Positions 8,297-17,336 of a DNA stretch of 64,000 bases are shown here, piece by piece. The stretch's first letter is position 1. The number at the start of each line of letters is the position of its first letter. The translations under genes and the position numbers were made by a program. Origin of the DNA: UBA7672 sp038326205. GTDB lineage: Bacteria; Pseudomonadota; Alphaproteobacteria; Caulobacterales; Hyphomonadaceae. The DNA lies in NCBI GenBank assembly GCA_038326205.1, contig JBBQJV010000011.1:7016-71015 (forward strand). The letters are read 5' to 3'. Below the pieces are notes generated by a model. It was not told where the DNA came from, did no database searches, and was given only the letters and a program-made list of their open reading frames with translations.

Positions 8297-9019
8297 CTAG
8301 CGCGCGGCCAGCAACGCTTCGGTTGGATCGATGTCGCCATCATAAAGTGCTCGGCCGAGGATCGCGCCGGCGATCGGCGTTCCCTCGCGATTCTTCAGCG
8401 CCGTGATGTCGTAGATGTTCTTCACGCCGCCCGAAGCGATGATTGGTATGGACACCGCGTCAGCGAGTTGTCCCGTGAGCGCCACGTTGACGCCGGACTT
8501 CAGCCCGTCGCGCGCAATGTCGGTGACGATGATTGCGGCAACGCCACATCCCTCGAATGCTTTCGCTAGGTCGACGGCCTGCATGTCTGTCGTCTCGGCC
8601 CAGCCCTGCACAGCAACCATGCCATCGCGCGCATCGATACCAACGGCGACGTGGCCGGGGAAGGCGCGCGCGGCTTCTTTCACGAAGGCCGGATCGCGCA
8701 CCGCCGCCGTGCCAAGGATGACGCGCGAAACTCCTGCGTCGAGCCAGCGCTCGACGCCGTCCATGTCGCGGATGCCGCCGCCCAGCTGCACAGGCGCCCG
8801 CATTACGTCAAGGATTGCCGACACAGCGTTGTGGTTCACCGAATAGCCCTGGAAGGCGCCATTGAGATCGACGACGTGCAATGCCGCGAAGCCCATGGCT
8901 GAAAAGCGCAGGGCCTGATCGGCCGGGTCATCGTTGAACGAGGTCGCGGTGGTCATCTCGCCGCGCAGGAGGCGTACGCACACACCGTCCTTCAGGTCGA
9001 TTGCAGGGTAGAGCTTCAT
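8297..9019 (-). CDS. hisA: Phosphoribosyl-formimino-AICAR ribotide isomerase
   Basis: HisA (240 residues) isomerises ProFAR to PRFAR in histidine synthesis. The barrel begins with PAIDLKDG, which holds the catalytic Asp; the second acid lies in VTDIARDG. LGGGIRD and IASGGVKN bind the phosphates. It follows hisH with a 163-base gap in which I see no gene. About 126 bases separate it from the DUF1127-like gene downstream. Confidence 0.96.
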   Translation of the reverse strand: MKLYPAIDLKDGVCVRLLRGEMTTATSFNDDPADQALRFSAMGFAALHVVDLNGAFQGYSVNHNAVSAILDVMRAPVQLGGGIRDMDGVERWLDAGVSRVILGTAAVRDPAFVKEAARAFPGHVAVGIDARDGMVAVQGWAETTDMQAVDLAKAFEGCGVAAIIVTDIARDGLKSGVNVALTGQLADAVSIPIIASGGVKNIYDITALKNREGTPIAGAILGRALYDGDIDPTEALLAAR

Positions 9020-9182
9020 GACGTCTGCCTTCTGGCGCGCCTTCTTTGGGCGTTTATGGGGTCGTTTGTGGGAGGGCCGCGCTTCGACCCGTTCTTACCC
9101 CATCTGTCAATGCGATGCAGCAGCACACATCGCCCTTCCGCCGGTTATGCTGTCTCACATTCCGGTCACTGATTCAGGCTGC

Positions 9183-9827
9183 TCAGGGCTTCCAGCGCAG
9201 GAAGTTGGCGAGCAGCGTCTGCCCGGCCTTCTGGCTTTTCTCAGGGTGGAATTGCGTGCCGAAGAGGTTGTCGCGCGCGACCGCAGCCACGAACTTGCCG
9301 CCATAATCGCACCGTGCCGCGACATGGTCGCGATGCTCCGGCTTCAGGGCATAGGAGTGCACGAAATAGACGTGCGGGTCCTTGCCAAGCCCGCTCAGTA
9401 CTGGATGCGACGTGATGTCTGTCAGCACATTCCAGCCCATGTGCGGAACGGGCAGGGCCGGATCATCTGGTGTGATCCGCTCGACCGCGCCGGGAATCCA
9501 TCCAAGTCCCCGTGTCTCCACATCCTCGCGGCCGACATCCGCCATTAACTGCATGCCGACACATATACCGAGGAAGGGTCGCCTTGCGCGGAAGACGGCC
9601 TCGTTCAACGCCTCGCCCACACCCTGGCGTGCTGCGAGCCCTGCAGCGCAATCGGCATAGTGGCCGACGCCCGGCAGCACGATTCGGTCGGCCTGCCGGA
9701 TGCGGTCCGGATCATCGGTGAGCACGACATCGAGCCGAAGCTCGTGCGTGTTCGCCGCCGCCTCCAGCGCGCGCTGGACCGATCGGACATTGCCCGATCC
9801 GTAGTCTATGATGGCAAGGCGGGTCAT
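9183..9827 (-). CDS. hisH: Imidazole glycerol phosphate synthase, glutaminase subunit
   Basis: HisH (214 residues) is the class I glutamine amidotransferase that feeds ammonia to HisF. The nucleophile elbow is FLGICVGMQ. The His-Glu pair is in FHPEKSQ. The start DYGSGNVRSV is standard. It lies 10 bases downstream of a decayed membrane-protein gene that separates it from hisB. Confidence 0.97.
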   Translation of the reverse strand: MTRLAIIDYGSGNVRSVQRALEAAANTHELRLDVVLTDDPDRIRQADRIVLPGVGHYADCAAGLAARQGVGEALNEAVFRARRPFLGICVGMQLMADVGREDVETRGLGWIPGAVERITPDDPALPVPHMGWNVLTDITSHPVLSGLGKDPHVYFVHSYALKPEHRDHVAARCDYGGKFVAAVARDNLFGTQFHPEKSQKAGQTLLANFLRWKP

Positions 9828-9837
9828 TACCGCCCCT

Positions 9838-11093
9838 CTAGCGCGTTAGCGCCGTCGCGTCATCTGCGATCGGCGGGCGGGGTGTCTGACGGGCCGTCCA
9901 GTGCCGACCGCCACAGCCAAAGGCGATCGCTGCCGCCAGAGCCGCGCCGACCAGCAGGATACGCGCCGCATCGAGGATAAAGCCGTCCTGCTCCGGATCA
10001 AGACCCATGCGCGAGACGCCGAGAATGATCGCGAGGATGACGATCAGCCAGTTCACAACCCCTGCAGCGGCATCGCTTGATGCACCACCGGTTGCGGCAA
10101 TTGCGGAGAACACCAGCCGGGCGATGAACACACTGGCGAAGATGATGACCGCGCCAAGGGGTATCTGCGCTGCCATGTCCAGCATCACGCCTAGAATCGC
10201 GTTCAGTGTCGACAGATCAAGTACGCGCAGTGCGGCGATGAGGCCGACAAGCACAATGAAGAAGCCCCACCGAGATGCGGTTATGCCCGATGCAGTCATG
10301 CCCTGATCTGCGCCCTTGAGCAGACCGATACGGCTAACCGCTCTATCGAGTCCGGTGGCGGGAAGCACCCGCGTCAGTAGCAAAGTGACGAACCGGGCGA
10401 TCACTCCGAAGATCTCGAGAATAACGATGGCTGCGATAATGTTCGGCAACATGGCAGCAATCTGACGCAGCATCTCTGGTGCTGGCCCGGAGGTCGATGC
10501 GATGCCCAGCGCCCCAAGCGCCCCAAGCGCCCCAAGCGCCGCAATTGCGCCGACCACGATGACGATTGCGTCGATGATGGACGAGCCGATGCCGGAAATG
10601 GTCACTGGCGTCTCGGCCAGTTTCAGTTTTTTGGCAAAGCATCGGTGAAAATGAGAACAGCCCTGGCCGTCTCGGTCGCCACGGCCGCGATGATGAGGAA
10701 GACGAAGAAGATCAGAGCAGCGCCGACAATGTGCGGTAGATAACCGAAGACCGGGCTCAGCATATTGTTGAGCGGATCGGTGACTTCAGGCAGCTCAATT
10801 TGTGTCAGCGCCTGCACGCTTCCGACAAGCAGGATCACCTAAAAGGCTGCGGCAGCGAGCCTGGCGCCGAGTGAGCGCTTCTGCTTGCCTTGAAACTGGT
10901 TCGCCCTTTTCGCAAAGGATGTCCGGTCAATCGCCGAGGCCAGAATCCACTTGGCCAGATGGGCCAGCCGTATCAAACCGACCAGAATGAGCGTGGCGGC
11001 GATGGCCCGTGGCCCACAAGCTTGCGCTTGGGCGACGATGTTGTCCTAGAGTTCCTGCAATATATCGATGTCCCTTTCCTTGTCCGACCGCAT
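9838..11093 (-). pseudogene. Broken TM-helix/mechanosensitive-channel-like membrane protein gene
   Basis: Read on the minus strand from the ATG at 11093, one protein of about 418 residues can be followed through three lesions. There is a TAG at 11046-11048, probably a former Trp codon (LQEL-stop-DNIVAQ). There is a second TAG at 10839-10841 (LAAAAF-stop-VILLVG). There is also a one-base frame change at the A6 run 10627-10632, after ALPK, where the next frame continues LKLAETPVTISGIG. The product would have several membrane helices. Segments such as LPHIVGAALIFFVF and MLPNIIAAIVILEIFG resemble the conserved TM-helix family linked to MscS channels. It lies between hisB and hisH. Confidence 0.72.
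10509..10544. repeat. 9-bp tandem repeat inside the broken membrane gene
   Basis: Three perfect copies and one imperfect copy of GCGCCCCAA. On the minus strand they encode Gly-Ala-Leu repeats (GALGALGAL) in a predicted membrane helix. The repeat may have grown by slippage after the gene lost selection. Confidence 0.85.
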
Positions 11094-11223
11094 TTGCGGA
11101 CCACCGGTCCTGCTTAGGGCGCTGACAGGGCATTCAAGGATTGACACGAGTGTTTCGTCCGCTTGCAGACGAAATATCGGCATCTATTGGAATATTCGAC
11201 ACAAAATCATGATGACGTTCGCG

Positions 11224-11823
11224 TCAGAGCGAGCCCTTGGTACTCGCCACCTGGCCCTTCAGCCGGTCGTCCACCATGGCGGCGGCGCGCAGCGCCCGCG
11301 CCAGCGCCTTGAAGCTCGCTTCGGCGATGTGGTGCGAGTTCTCGCCGTAAAGCAGTTCGAGGTGGAGGCAGATGCCGGAATTCATGGCGAACGCCTGAAA
11401 GAACTCCTTGAAGAGCTCAGTGTCGACCTGTCCGACCTTGTCCCGCGTGAAGCCGACCTTCCAGATCAGGTAGGGCCGGTTGCACAGGTCTACGGCGGCG
11501 CGCGCCAGCGTTTCGTCCATCGGCACATAGGCATGGCCGAAGCGGATTACGCTCGAATAACTGCCCACGGCTTCCTGAAAAGCCTGGCCCAGCACGATGC
11601 CGACATCTTCCATCGTGTGGTGCTGGTCGATGTGAAGGTCGCCCTTGGCCTCAACGTTAATGTCCATGGCGGAGTGCTTGGCGAAGCTTTCCAGCATGTG
11701 GTCGAAGAACCCGACGCCGGTGGAAATCGTTGATTTTCCAGAGCCATCTACGTCCAGGGCGACCCGGATTCGGGTCTCCTTGGTTTCGCGGATGACCTCC
11801 GCCTTGCGTGCTTTGTCCGCCAT
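11224..11823 (-). CDS. hisB: Imidazoleglycerol-phosphate dehydratase
   Basis: HisB (199 residues) removes water from imidazole glycerol phosphate; it is the monofunctional form. Metal-binding His motifs are FFDHML, DQHHTMED and NSHHIAE. Length is standard. It is the first gene of the minus-strand his cluster, followed by the broken membrane gene and then hisH. No attenuator-like His-rich leader peptide is seen in the 153-base upstream gap. Confidence 0.97.
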   Translation of the reverse strand: MADKARKAEVIRETKETRIRVALDVDGSGKSTISTGVGFFDHMLESFAKHSAMDINVEAKGDLHIDQHHTMEDVGIVLGQAFQEAVGSYSSVIRFGHAYVPMDETLARAAVDLCNRPYLIWKVGFTRDKVGQVDTELFKEFFQAFAMNSGICLHLELLYGENSHHIAEASFKALARALRAAAMVDDRLKGQVASTKGSL

Positions 11824-11976
11824 GGGCGGCCCCCTTCAGTGATTACTGGCATTAACTGTGCGTTCGCACCCAGAATCTAGCTTCGCACACTAACGGTCGA
11901 GGAATCCTGAATGCTGCGGAGCATTTAGGGTCTGACCGCCTGGAACGCCACCGGATTCGCGCAGGAACCGCGCTCT

Positions 11977-14064
11977 ATGCCCGCGAAGAAACCACTGCCA
12001 GCAAAGAAAGGCCGGGAGCGCGTCGCTCGCCGGCCTGCCAAGCGTCTTGGACTTGCTGGCCGGGTCGCGATGATTGCTGTGGCCGCAGCGTTTGTGGCCG
12101 CCATTGCACAATGGGTCATCACGCCCATCCTCGCGCAGGGCGAAATCCGCAACCAGCGCAAGATTGCGGTGGCCTCAGGCGTCGACCTGCTGGCTGATAT
12201 TTCGCGACTGCACGCCGAAGCTGGCCGCTGGGACGAAATTGACAAGCTGGTTGGCGCTCTCTCTGCCAGAACCGGTATGCCAGAAGGTCAGTCCGTCGTG
12301 TTCGACGCCGACTGGAAGGTAATCGCGGAGAATGGCGCGGCCGCGAGACTGCCGACAGTAAGCACACTGAGGGCGCTCGCGCGTGCGCCCAACGGCATCC
12401 TGGTCGATGGTGAGCGCTACTATGCCGCCCGATCTATCATCATTCAGGGCAAGACCGTTGGATATGCCCTCTACTCCTTTTTGCCGCGCCCATTCATGGA
12501 TGTGTGGCTGGCTGTGGTCGCCCTTAACGCCGTGGTCCTGTCGCTGGTTCTGCTGATAATTGCGCCGTTGATCTATCGGGCAGCGCGGCTCGCGTTGAGG
12601 CCCGTCACCGATCTGGAACGCCGTATCCGCAGCCGCGATCCGAAGGACAAGTCGAAACTCGCAGACTCCTCCGACGACCGTCTGCTGAAGCCGCTACTGA
12701 CGTCCATCGACGAGGTGCACGAGCGTTCCGAAGCCGCGACGCGGCGGGCGCTGATGATGGCCTACACCGACCCCGTCACGCGCCTGCCCAACCGCCTGCG
12801 CTTTGCATCGCGGCTCGACACAGTGGTAGGCGCCGGGCAGGCGACGCATCTCGTGATCTGCGATCTCGACAAGTTCCGGCAGGTCAACGTCACTTGCGGC
12901 CCCGTCGCGGCCGATCTGGCTCTCGCGAAGGTGGCGGAGCGCCTGCGGGCTGCTGCTGTTGAAGCAAAGGTCTCGGGTTTCTTCCTCGGCCGGATCGGCG
13001 CTGACCAGTTTGGCCTCCTGCTGTCCGGCGCCACTGACCTCAATGTCGGCCCGTTTCTCAAGATCGCGAGCGCCGCCATCAGCGAACCGATGACGGTGGA
13101 TGACCAGGCCCTTCGCGTCACAGCCTCCTTTGGCGTTGCCTGCGCACCCAGGGATGCGAGAACGGGCGCTGATCTGCTGAAACAGGCGGAGGTCGCGCTC
13201 AAGGAAGCCAAGCGCGAGGGCACGCAAGGCATAGCCTTCTTCGACCAGCGCCTGCTCGACCGGGCGCGCGCGCAGACAAAGCTGGAAGAAGAGGTTCGCG
13301 CCGGTATTGAGCGCGGCGAGTTCGTGGCCGTTTTCCAGCCCAAGGTGAAGCTCGAAACCGGTGAACTTGTCGGCGCCGAAGCGCTGGCCCGCTGGCGCCG
13401 GCCCGATGGCGCCGTCGTCTCGCCGGGCGTGTTCATCCCCATAGCCGAGGATCTCGGTCTCATCGCCATCCTTGGCAAGCAGGTGATGCGCGATGCGTGT
13501 TTCGCCGCTGCTGGCTGGAACAGCAAGGGCATCATCTCGTCGGTTGCGGTCAACGTCTCGCCGCACCAGTTCGACGACCCCGACTTCGTCACGTCAGTCT
13601 ATCAGGCGCTCGACGATTCCGGCCTGCCGCCTGACCATCTCGAACTGGAAATCACCGAAAGCGCGGCCGTCGCCGATCCTGATCGGGTCGCGCGCATCAT
13701 GTGGCCACTGCGCAATCGCGGCGTCCGCCTTGCGATCGACGATTTCGGCACCGGTCACTCAAACTTCGCTGCGATCACGCGCCTGCCGTTTGACGTGTTC
13801 AAGATCGACCAGCAATTCGTGCGCGCGCTCTCCACCGACCCGCACGCACCCGCCATCATCGAGATGATCCTCGCCATGGCCGAAGCGCTCGGCCAGGAGA
13901 CGGTCGCCGAAGGCGTCGAGACAAAAGAGCAGGCCGACTTCCTGCTCCGCCGCGCCTGTACGATCGGACAGGGCTACTACTACTCGCCCCCGCTTCCGGC
14001 CAAAGAGTTCGACGCCTTTGTGCGCAGCTACCGCCCGAGGCCTGCGGATCGCTTCGCGGCTTAA
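11977..14064 (+). CDS. EAL-domain cyclic-di-GMP phosphodiesterase with degenerate GGDEF domain
   Basis: A 695-residue inner-membrane protein. A basic N-terminus precedes a membrane helix (about 28-50). A periplasmic sensor-like region follows, then a second helix (about 178-200) and a HAMP-like linker. The GGDEF domain is degenerate: the signature reads GADQF at 341-345, so cyclase activity is unlikely. The EAL domain is intact (GAEALARW with E468-A469-L470, DDFGTGHSN, FKIDQQFV, VAEGVETKEQ), which predicts breakdown of c-di-GMP. It stands alone between hisB (divergent) and hslV. Confidence 0.9.
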   Translation: MPAKKPLPAKKGRERVARRPAKRLGLAGRVAMIAVAAAFVAAIAQWVITPILAQGEIRNQRKIAVASGVDLLADISRLHAEAGRWDEIDKLVGALSARTGMPEGQSVVFDADWKVIAENGAAARLPTVSTLRALARAPNGILVDGERYYAARSIIIQGKTVGYALYSFLPRPFMDVWLAVVALNAVVLSLVLLIIAPLIYRAARLALRPVTDLERRIRSRDPKDKSKLADSSDDRLLKPLLTSIDEVHERSEAATRRALMMAYTDPVTRLPNRLRFASRLDTVVGAGQATHLVICDLDKFRQVNVTCGPVAADLALAKVAERLRAAAVEAKVSGFFLGRIGADQFGLLLSGATDLNVGPFLKIASAAISEPMTVDDQALRVTASFGVACAPRDARTGADLLKQAEVALKEAKREGTQGIAFFDQRLLDRARAQTKLEEEVRAGIERGEFVAVFQPKVKLETGELVGAEALARWRRPDGAVVSPGVFIPIAEDLGLIAILGKQVMRDACFAAAGWNSKGIISSVAVNVSPHQFDDPDFVTSVYQALDDSGLPPDHLELEITESAAVADPDRVARIMWPLRNRGVRLAIDDFGTGHSNFAAITRLPFDVFKIDQQFVRALSTDPHAPAIIEMILAMAEALGQETVAEGVETKEQADFLLRRACTIGQGYYYSPPLPAKEFDAFVRSYRPRPADRFAA

Positions 14065-14108
14065 TCGCCAGTTATCAAGAACTTGGTGTTGGAAAGTCCC
14101 ACGCTTGC

Positions 14109-14128
14109 GAAACGAGATATATCGTTTC
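14109..14128. repeat. Inverted repeat upstream of hslV
   Basis: GAAACGA, six bases, TCGTTTC forms a perfect 7-bp stem in the 130-base gap between the EAL gene and hslV. No T tract follows on either strand, so an operator or a leader hairpin is as likely as a terminator. Confidence 0.5.
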
Positions 14129-14194
14129 TCGATAAATTTGCTTGTGGGGCGAGTTCGCACGACATAGAATGCCAACCGGTCAGGAAGTTATCCG

Positions 14195-14743
14195 ATGTCG
14201 TCTGAGCCCACTTGGCACTCCACCACCATTCTCGCCGTGAAGAAGGGCCGCAAGCTCGTTGTCATGGGTGATGGTCAGGTGTCGATGGGGCAGACGATCA
14301 TGAAGGGCAACGCGCGCAAGGTCCGGCGTCTCGGCGAGAAGGGAGAGATCCTCGCAGGGTTCGCGGGCGCTACGGCGGACGCCTTCACGCTCTTTGAGCG
14401 TCTCGACCAGAAGCTCGAACGATTCCCCGGCAATCTTCAGCGCGCCGCCGTGGAACTCGCCAAGGATTGGCGCACTGACAAATACCTCCGCAACCTCGAG
14501 GCGCTCATCATCGTGGGCGATGCGACATCTCTGCTCGTCATCACGGGCAGGGGCGACGTGCTCGAGCCGGAGCATCCGATTGCGGCCATTGGTTCAGGGG
14601 GCAACTATGCGCTGTCCGCCGCACGAGCGCTGTACGAGTACGAAGACGACGCCGAAACGATCGCACGCAAAGCGATGACGATCGCGGCCGAAGTCTGCGT
14701 CTACACAAACAGCAACTTCGTGTTGGAGACCCTGGATGTTTGA
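14195..14743 (+). CDS. hslV: ATP-dependent protease peptidase subunit HslV
   Basis: HslV (182 residues) forms the proteolytic core of the HslUV protease. The mature N-terminal Thr is expected within WHSTTILAVKKG, after removal of a short leader. The region GDGQVSMGQTIMKGNARKVRRL is highly conserved. Its last eight bases overlap the next gene, a membrane protein that separates it from hslU. HslUV is commonly heat-shock controlled; no convincing sigma-32 promoter was seen in the short upstream gap. Confidence 0.97.
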   Translation: MSSEPTWHSTTILAVKKGRKLVVMGDGQVSMGQTIMKGNARKVRRLGEKGEILAGFAGATADAFTLFERLDQKLERFPGNLQRAAVELAKDWRTDKYLRNLEALIIVGDATSLLVITGRGDVLEPEHPIAAIGSGGNYALSAARALYEYEDDAETIARKAMTIAAEVCVYTNSNFVLETLDV

Positions 14744-15890
14744 CAAGACTGACATACGCGCAGCCGTTGAATCGGGCGCGATAAGTGACGAGGGCGCGAA
14801 GCGCTTCGAGGCTTTCCTGAAAGCACGCAACGATCCCGATCGCATGCTCGATCCGGAGAACCTGCGCTTCCTTTCCAATTTCAACGATGTGTTCCTCACC
14901 ATAGGCATCGTGGTGCTGATGACGGGGCTCGGCTTCCTTTCGGCCATCGCCGTCACCAACATGCTGGGTCTTTCCGGCATGGTGGAGCCCAACTCGTTCA
15001 TTGAAGCGCAGGCCCTTGCCGACAAGGTGCGCTGGGCGCTCATCGTGTCACCGATCCCCTTGATCGTTGGGGCGTGGCTGCTGGCTGAATACTTCTGCGG
15101 CAAGCGGCGCCTACTTCTGCCCTCGATGGCGCTGGCCATCATCATAACCTGGTCATCCGGCGTTCTCGCCGCTGGCCTTGCAACCTTCATGGTGGATCCG
15201 GTCGTCACGGCTGGCCGCATGGAAAGCGGTTATAGTCCGTGGGAGATCATCACCGGTCTCAGCTATTCCGGCTTCGCCGCCGCTGTGGCCGCAGCCGGCC
15301 TGTTCTTCTGGCGTTTCCGGCTGCCTTTCTCGCTCTTCCTGCTCGCAGGCGCGATAGCCGGTCTCTTCTACACCGCAGTTGCGCAGTTCGCCGGCATCGG
15401 CCAGATCGGCAGCGGCGCGGCCATGCTAACCGTCGGCATTGCGACGCTGGCGACCGCGATCGCCTTCGACATGAGGGACCCGACACGCTCCACCCGCTCA
15501 TCGGACCATGCCTTCTGGCTTCACATGGCGGCCGCCCCGCAGATCATCCTCGGCGTGCGCGGCCTCCTGCTGGGTTCGGGTTTCGCACCAGCGAGCACTG
15601 CCGAGGCCACGCTGATGCTGGTGGTGTTGCTCGCCTTCGCCTTGCTGTCGCTGGCGCTCAACCGTCGCGCCCTGATCGTTTCCGGGCTCGTCACGTTCGC
15701 CACCACCCTCTGGGTTCTGGTCAACGAATTCGGCGGCGGCGGGGTCAACACCCTGATGTTGACGGCGTTGATCATCGGTGGCGCGATTGTGCTTCTGGGC
15801 GGCGGCTGGCGCACGGCTCGCCGTGGCTTGCTGAAAGCCTTACCGCAAGAGGGCGCACTCGGACGCATCTTCCCGCCGGAACCCGCGTAA
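14736..15890 (+). CDS. Polytopic membrane protein between hslV and hslU
   Basis: A 384-residue protein whose start overlaps hslV by eight bases. The first about 50 residues are soluble and charged (FDKTDIRAAVESGAISDEG). About ten hydrophobic segments follow, ending in a short basic tail. The layout, a soluble N-terminal helix pair followed by many helices, recalls DUF2157-type proteins, but I cannot name the family with certainty. Its position suggests it is co-expressed with the HslUV protease; a functional link is inference only. Confidence 0.8.
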   Translation: MFDKTDIRAAVESGAISDEGAKRFEAFLKARNDPDRMLDPENLRFLSNFNDVFLTIGIVVLMTGLGFLSAIAVTNMLGLSGMVEPNSFIEAQALADKVRWALIVSPIPLIVGAWLLAEYFCGKRRLLLPSMALAIIITWSSGVLAAGLATFMVDPVVTAGRMESGYSPWEIITGLSYSGFAAAVAAAGLFFWRFRLPFSLFLLAGAIAGLFYTAVAQFAGIGQIGSGAAMLTVGIATLATAIAFDMRDPTRSTRSSDHAFWLHMAAAPQIILGVRGLLLGSGFAPASTAEATLMLVVLLAFALLSLALNRRALIVSGLVTFATTLWVLVNEFGGGGVNTLMLTALIIGGAIVLLGGGWRTARRGLLKALPQEGALGRIFPPEPA

Positions 15891-15916
15891 CGACAGAACT
15901 TGCTTGCCGAGACAAG

Positions 15917-15963
15917 CAGGCATGAGCTAGCGAAACGGCTTGCCACATACTAGCTCATGCCTG
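15917..15963. repeat. Long inverted repeat just before hslU
   Basis: CAGGCATGAGCTAG at 15917-15930 pairs perfectly with CTAGCTCATGCCTG at 15950-15963, a 14-bp stem around a 19-base loop. Outer bases (GAGACA) also recur on both sides with a 3-base offset. It ends 18 bases before the hslU ATG, and no T tract follows. It could shape hslU translation or be a processing or regulatory site. Confidence 0.75.
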
Positions 15964-15981
15964 TCTCATCTCAGGAACGTC

Positions 15982-17283
15982 ATGTCTGAATTTACTCCGC
16001 GCGAAATCGTCTCCGAGCTTGACCGCTTTATCGTCGGCCAACCCGAGGCTAAGCGCGCCGTGGCGCTCGCCCTGCGCAATCGTTGGCGCCGCAAACAGCT
16101 GGTCGATGGACTACGCGAGGAAGTGACGCCGAAGAACATCCTGATGATCGGCCCGACAGGCGTCGGCAAGACCGAAATCTCGCGTCGTCTGGCACGGCTG
16201 GCCAAGGCCCCGTTCCTGAAAGTCGAAGCCACCAAGTTCACCGAAGTCGGTTATGTCGGCCGCGACGTCGAACAGATCATCCGCGACCTCGTCGAGATCG
16301 CCATTGGCATGGTGCGCGAGCGCCGCCGCCAGGAAGTTCAGGCCAAGGCCGAAGCCAAGGCCGAAGAGCGGGTGCTGGACGCGCTTGTTGGCGTCACGGC
16401 GCAGGCCTCTACGCGCGAGAGCTTTCGTACAAAACTCAGGGCGGGGCAGCTCGACGACAAGGAGATCGAAGTCGACGTCGCCGATACCGTGTCTCCGTTT
16501 GGTGGGATGGAGATACCCGGCCAGCCTGGCCTCGGCATGATCAACTTGTCGGACATGTTGTCGAAATCCTTCGGCGGCCGCACCAAGCGGATCCGCACAA
16601 CTGTGAAAGACGCTCACAAGCCGCTGATCCAGGAAGAATCCGACAAGCTGCTCGACAGCGACAGCGTCACGCGCGAGGCCCTGCGCGTCACCGAAGACGA
16701 CGGCATCGTCTTTCTCGACGAGATCGACAAGATCGCCTCGCGCTCCGAGCGCGCCGGCGCTGACGTGTCGCGCGAAGGCGTGCAGCGCGATCTCCTGCCG
16801 CTGATCGAAGGCACGACCGTCGCCACCAAACACGGCCCGGTAAAGACCGACCACATCCTCTTCATCGCCTCGGGCGCTTTCCACGTCGCCAAGCCGTCAG
16901 ACCTGCTGCCCGAACTTCAGGGCCGACTGCCGATCCGCGTCGAACTGAAAGCGCTCAGCCGCGATGATCTCAAGCGCATTCTCACCGAGCCGGAGGCCAG
17001 CCTTATCACGCAATATATCGCCTTGATGAAAACTGAAGGCGTCGACCTCATCTTCGAAACAGACGCCATCGAAGCGATCGCCGACATCGCCGTGCAGGTG
17101 AATGACTCGGTAGAGAACATCGGCGCCCGCCGCCTCCACACCATTCTCGAACGCGTGCTCGACGAAATCAGCTTCACGGCCTCTGAAAAACCCGGCGAGG
17201 CCTTCAGCATCAACGGCGCCTACGTTCGTGAGAAAGTCGCAGCCATGGCCGGCGACAAGGACTTGTCGAAGTACATTCTCTGA
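15982..17283 (+). CDS. hslU: ATP-dependent protease ATPase subunit HslU
   Basis: HslU (433 residues) is the AAA+ unfoldase that feeds HslV. Walker A GPTGVGKT is at 57-64. Walker B VFLDEID lies near 243. The intermediate domain follows Walker A, and the C-terminal SKYIL tail that docks into HslV is intact. I chose the ATG at 15982 (MSEFTPREIV), preceded by AGGAAC, over a start 14 codons upstream that would lie inside the long inverted repeat. Confidence 0.97.
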   Translation: MSEFTPREIVSELDRFIVGQPEAKRAVALALRNRWRRKQLVDGLREEVTPKNILMIGPTGVGKTEISRRLARLAKAPFLKVEATKFTEVGYVGRDVEQIIRDLVEIAIGMVRERRRQEVQAKAEAKAEERVLDALVGVTAQASTRESFRTKLRAGQLDDKEIEVDVADTVSPFGGMEIPGQPGLGMINLSDMLSKSFGGRTKRIRTTVKDAHKPLIQEESDKLLDSDSVTREALRVTEDDGIVFLDEIDKIASRSERAGADVSREGVQRDLLPLIEGTTVATKHGPVKTDHILFIASGAFHVAKPSDLLPELQGRLPIRVELKALSRDDLKRILTEPEASLITQYIALMKTEGVDLIFETDAIEAIADIAVQVNDSVENIGARRLHTILERVLDEISFTASEKPGEAFSINGAYVREKVAAMAGDKDLSKYIL

Positions 17284-17336
17284 CGCCCTGCGCCAATGAT
17301 GCTGGCCTTTCCTCGTGCGCGCGCCATGTTGAACGC

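Noticed and set aside
10626..10632. Programmed -1 frameshifting in the channel-like gene
   Set aside because: The A-AAA-AAC heptamer is real, but two further in-frame TAG codons upstream mean slippage alone would not give a full protein. Decay or sequence error is simpler.
12694..13566. A 290-codon minus-strand frame inside the EAL gene
   Set aside because: It lies wholly antisense to a protein with clear GGDEF-like and EAL motifs and shows no domain of its own.
14065..14194. A sigma-32 promoter for hslV
   Set aside because: Several CTTG sequences occur, but none has a fitting -10 at the right distance.
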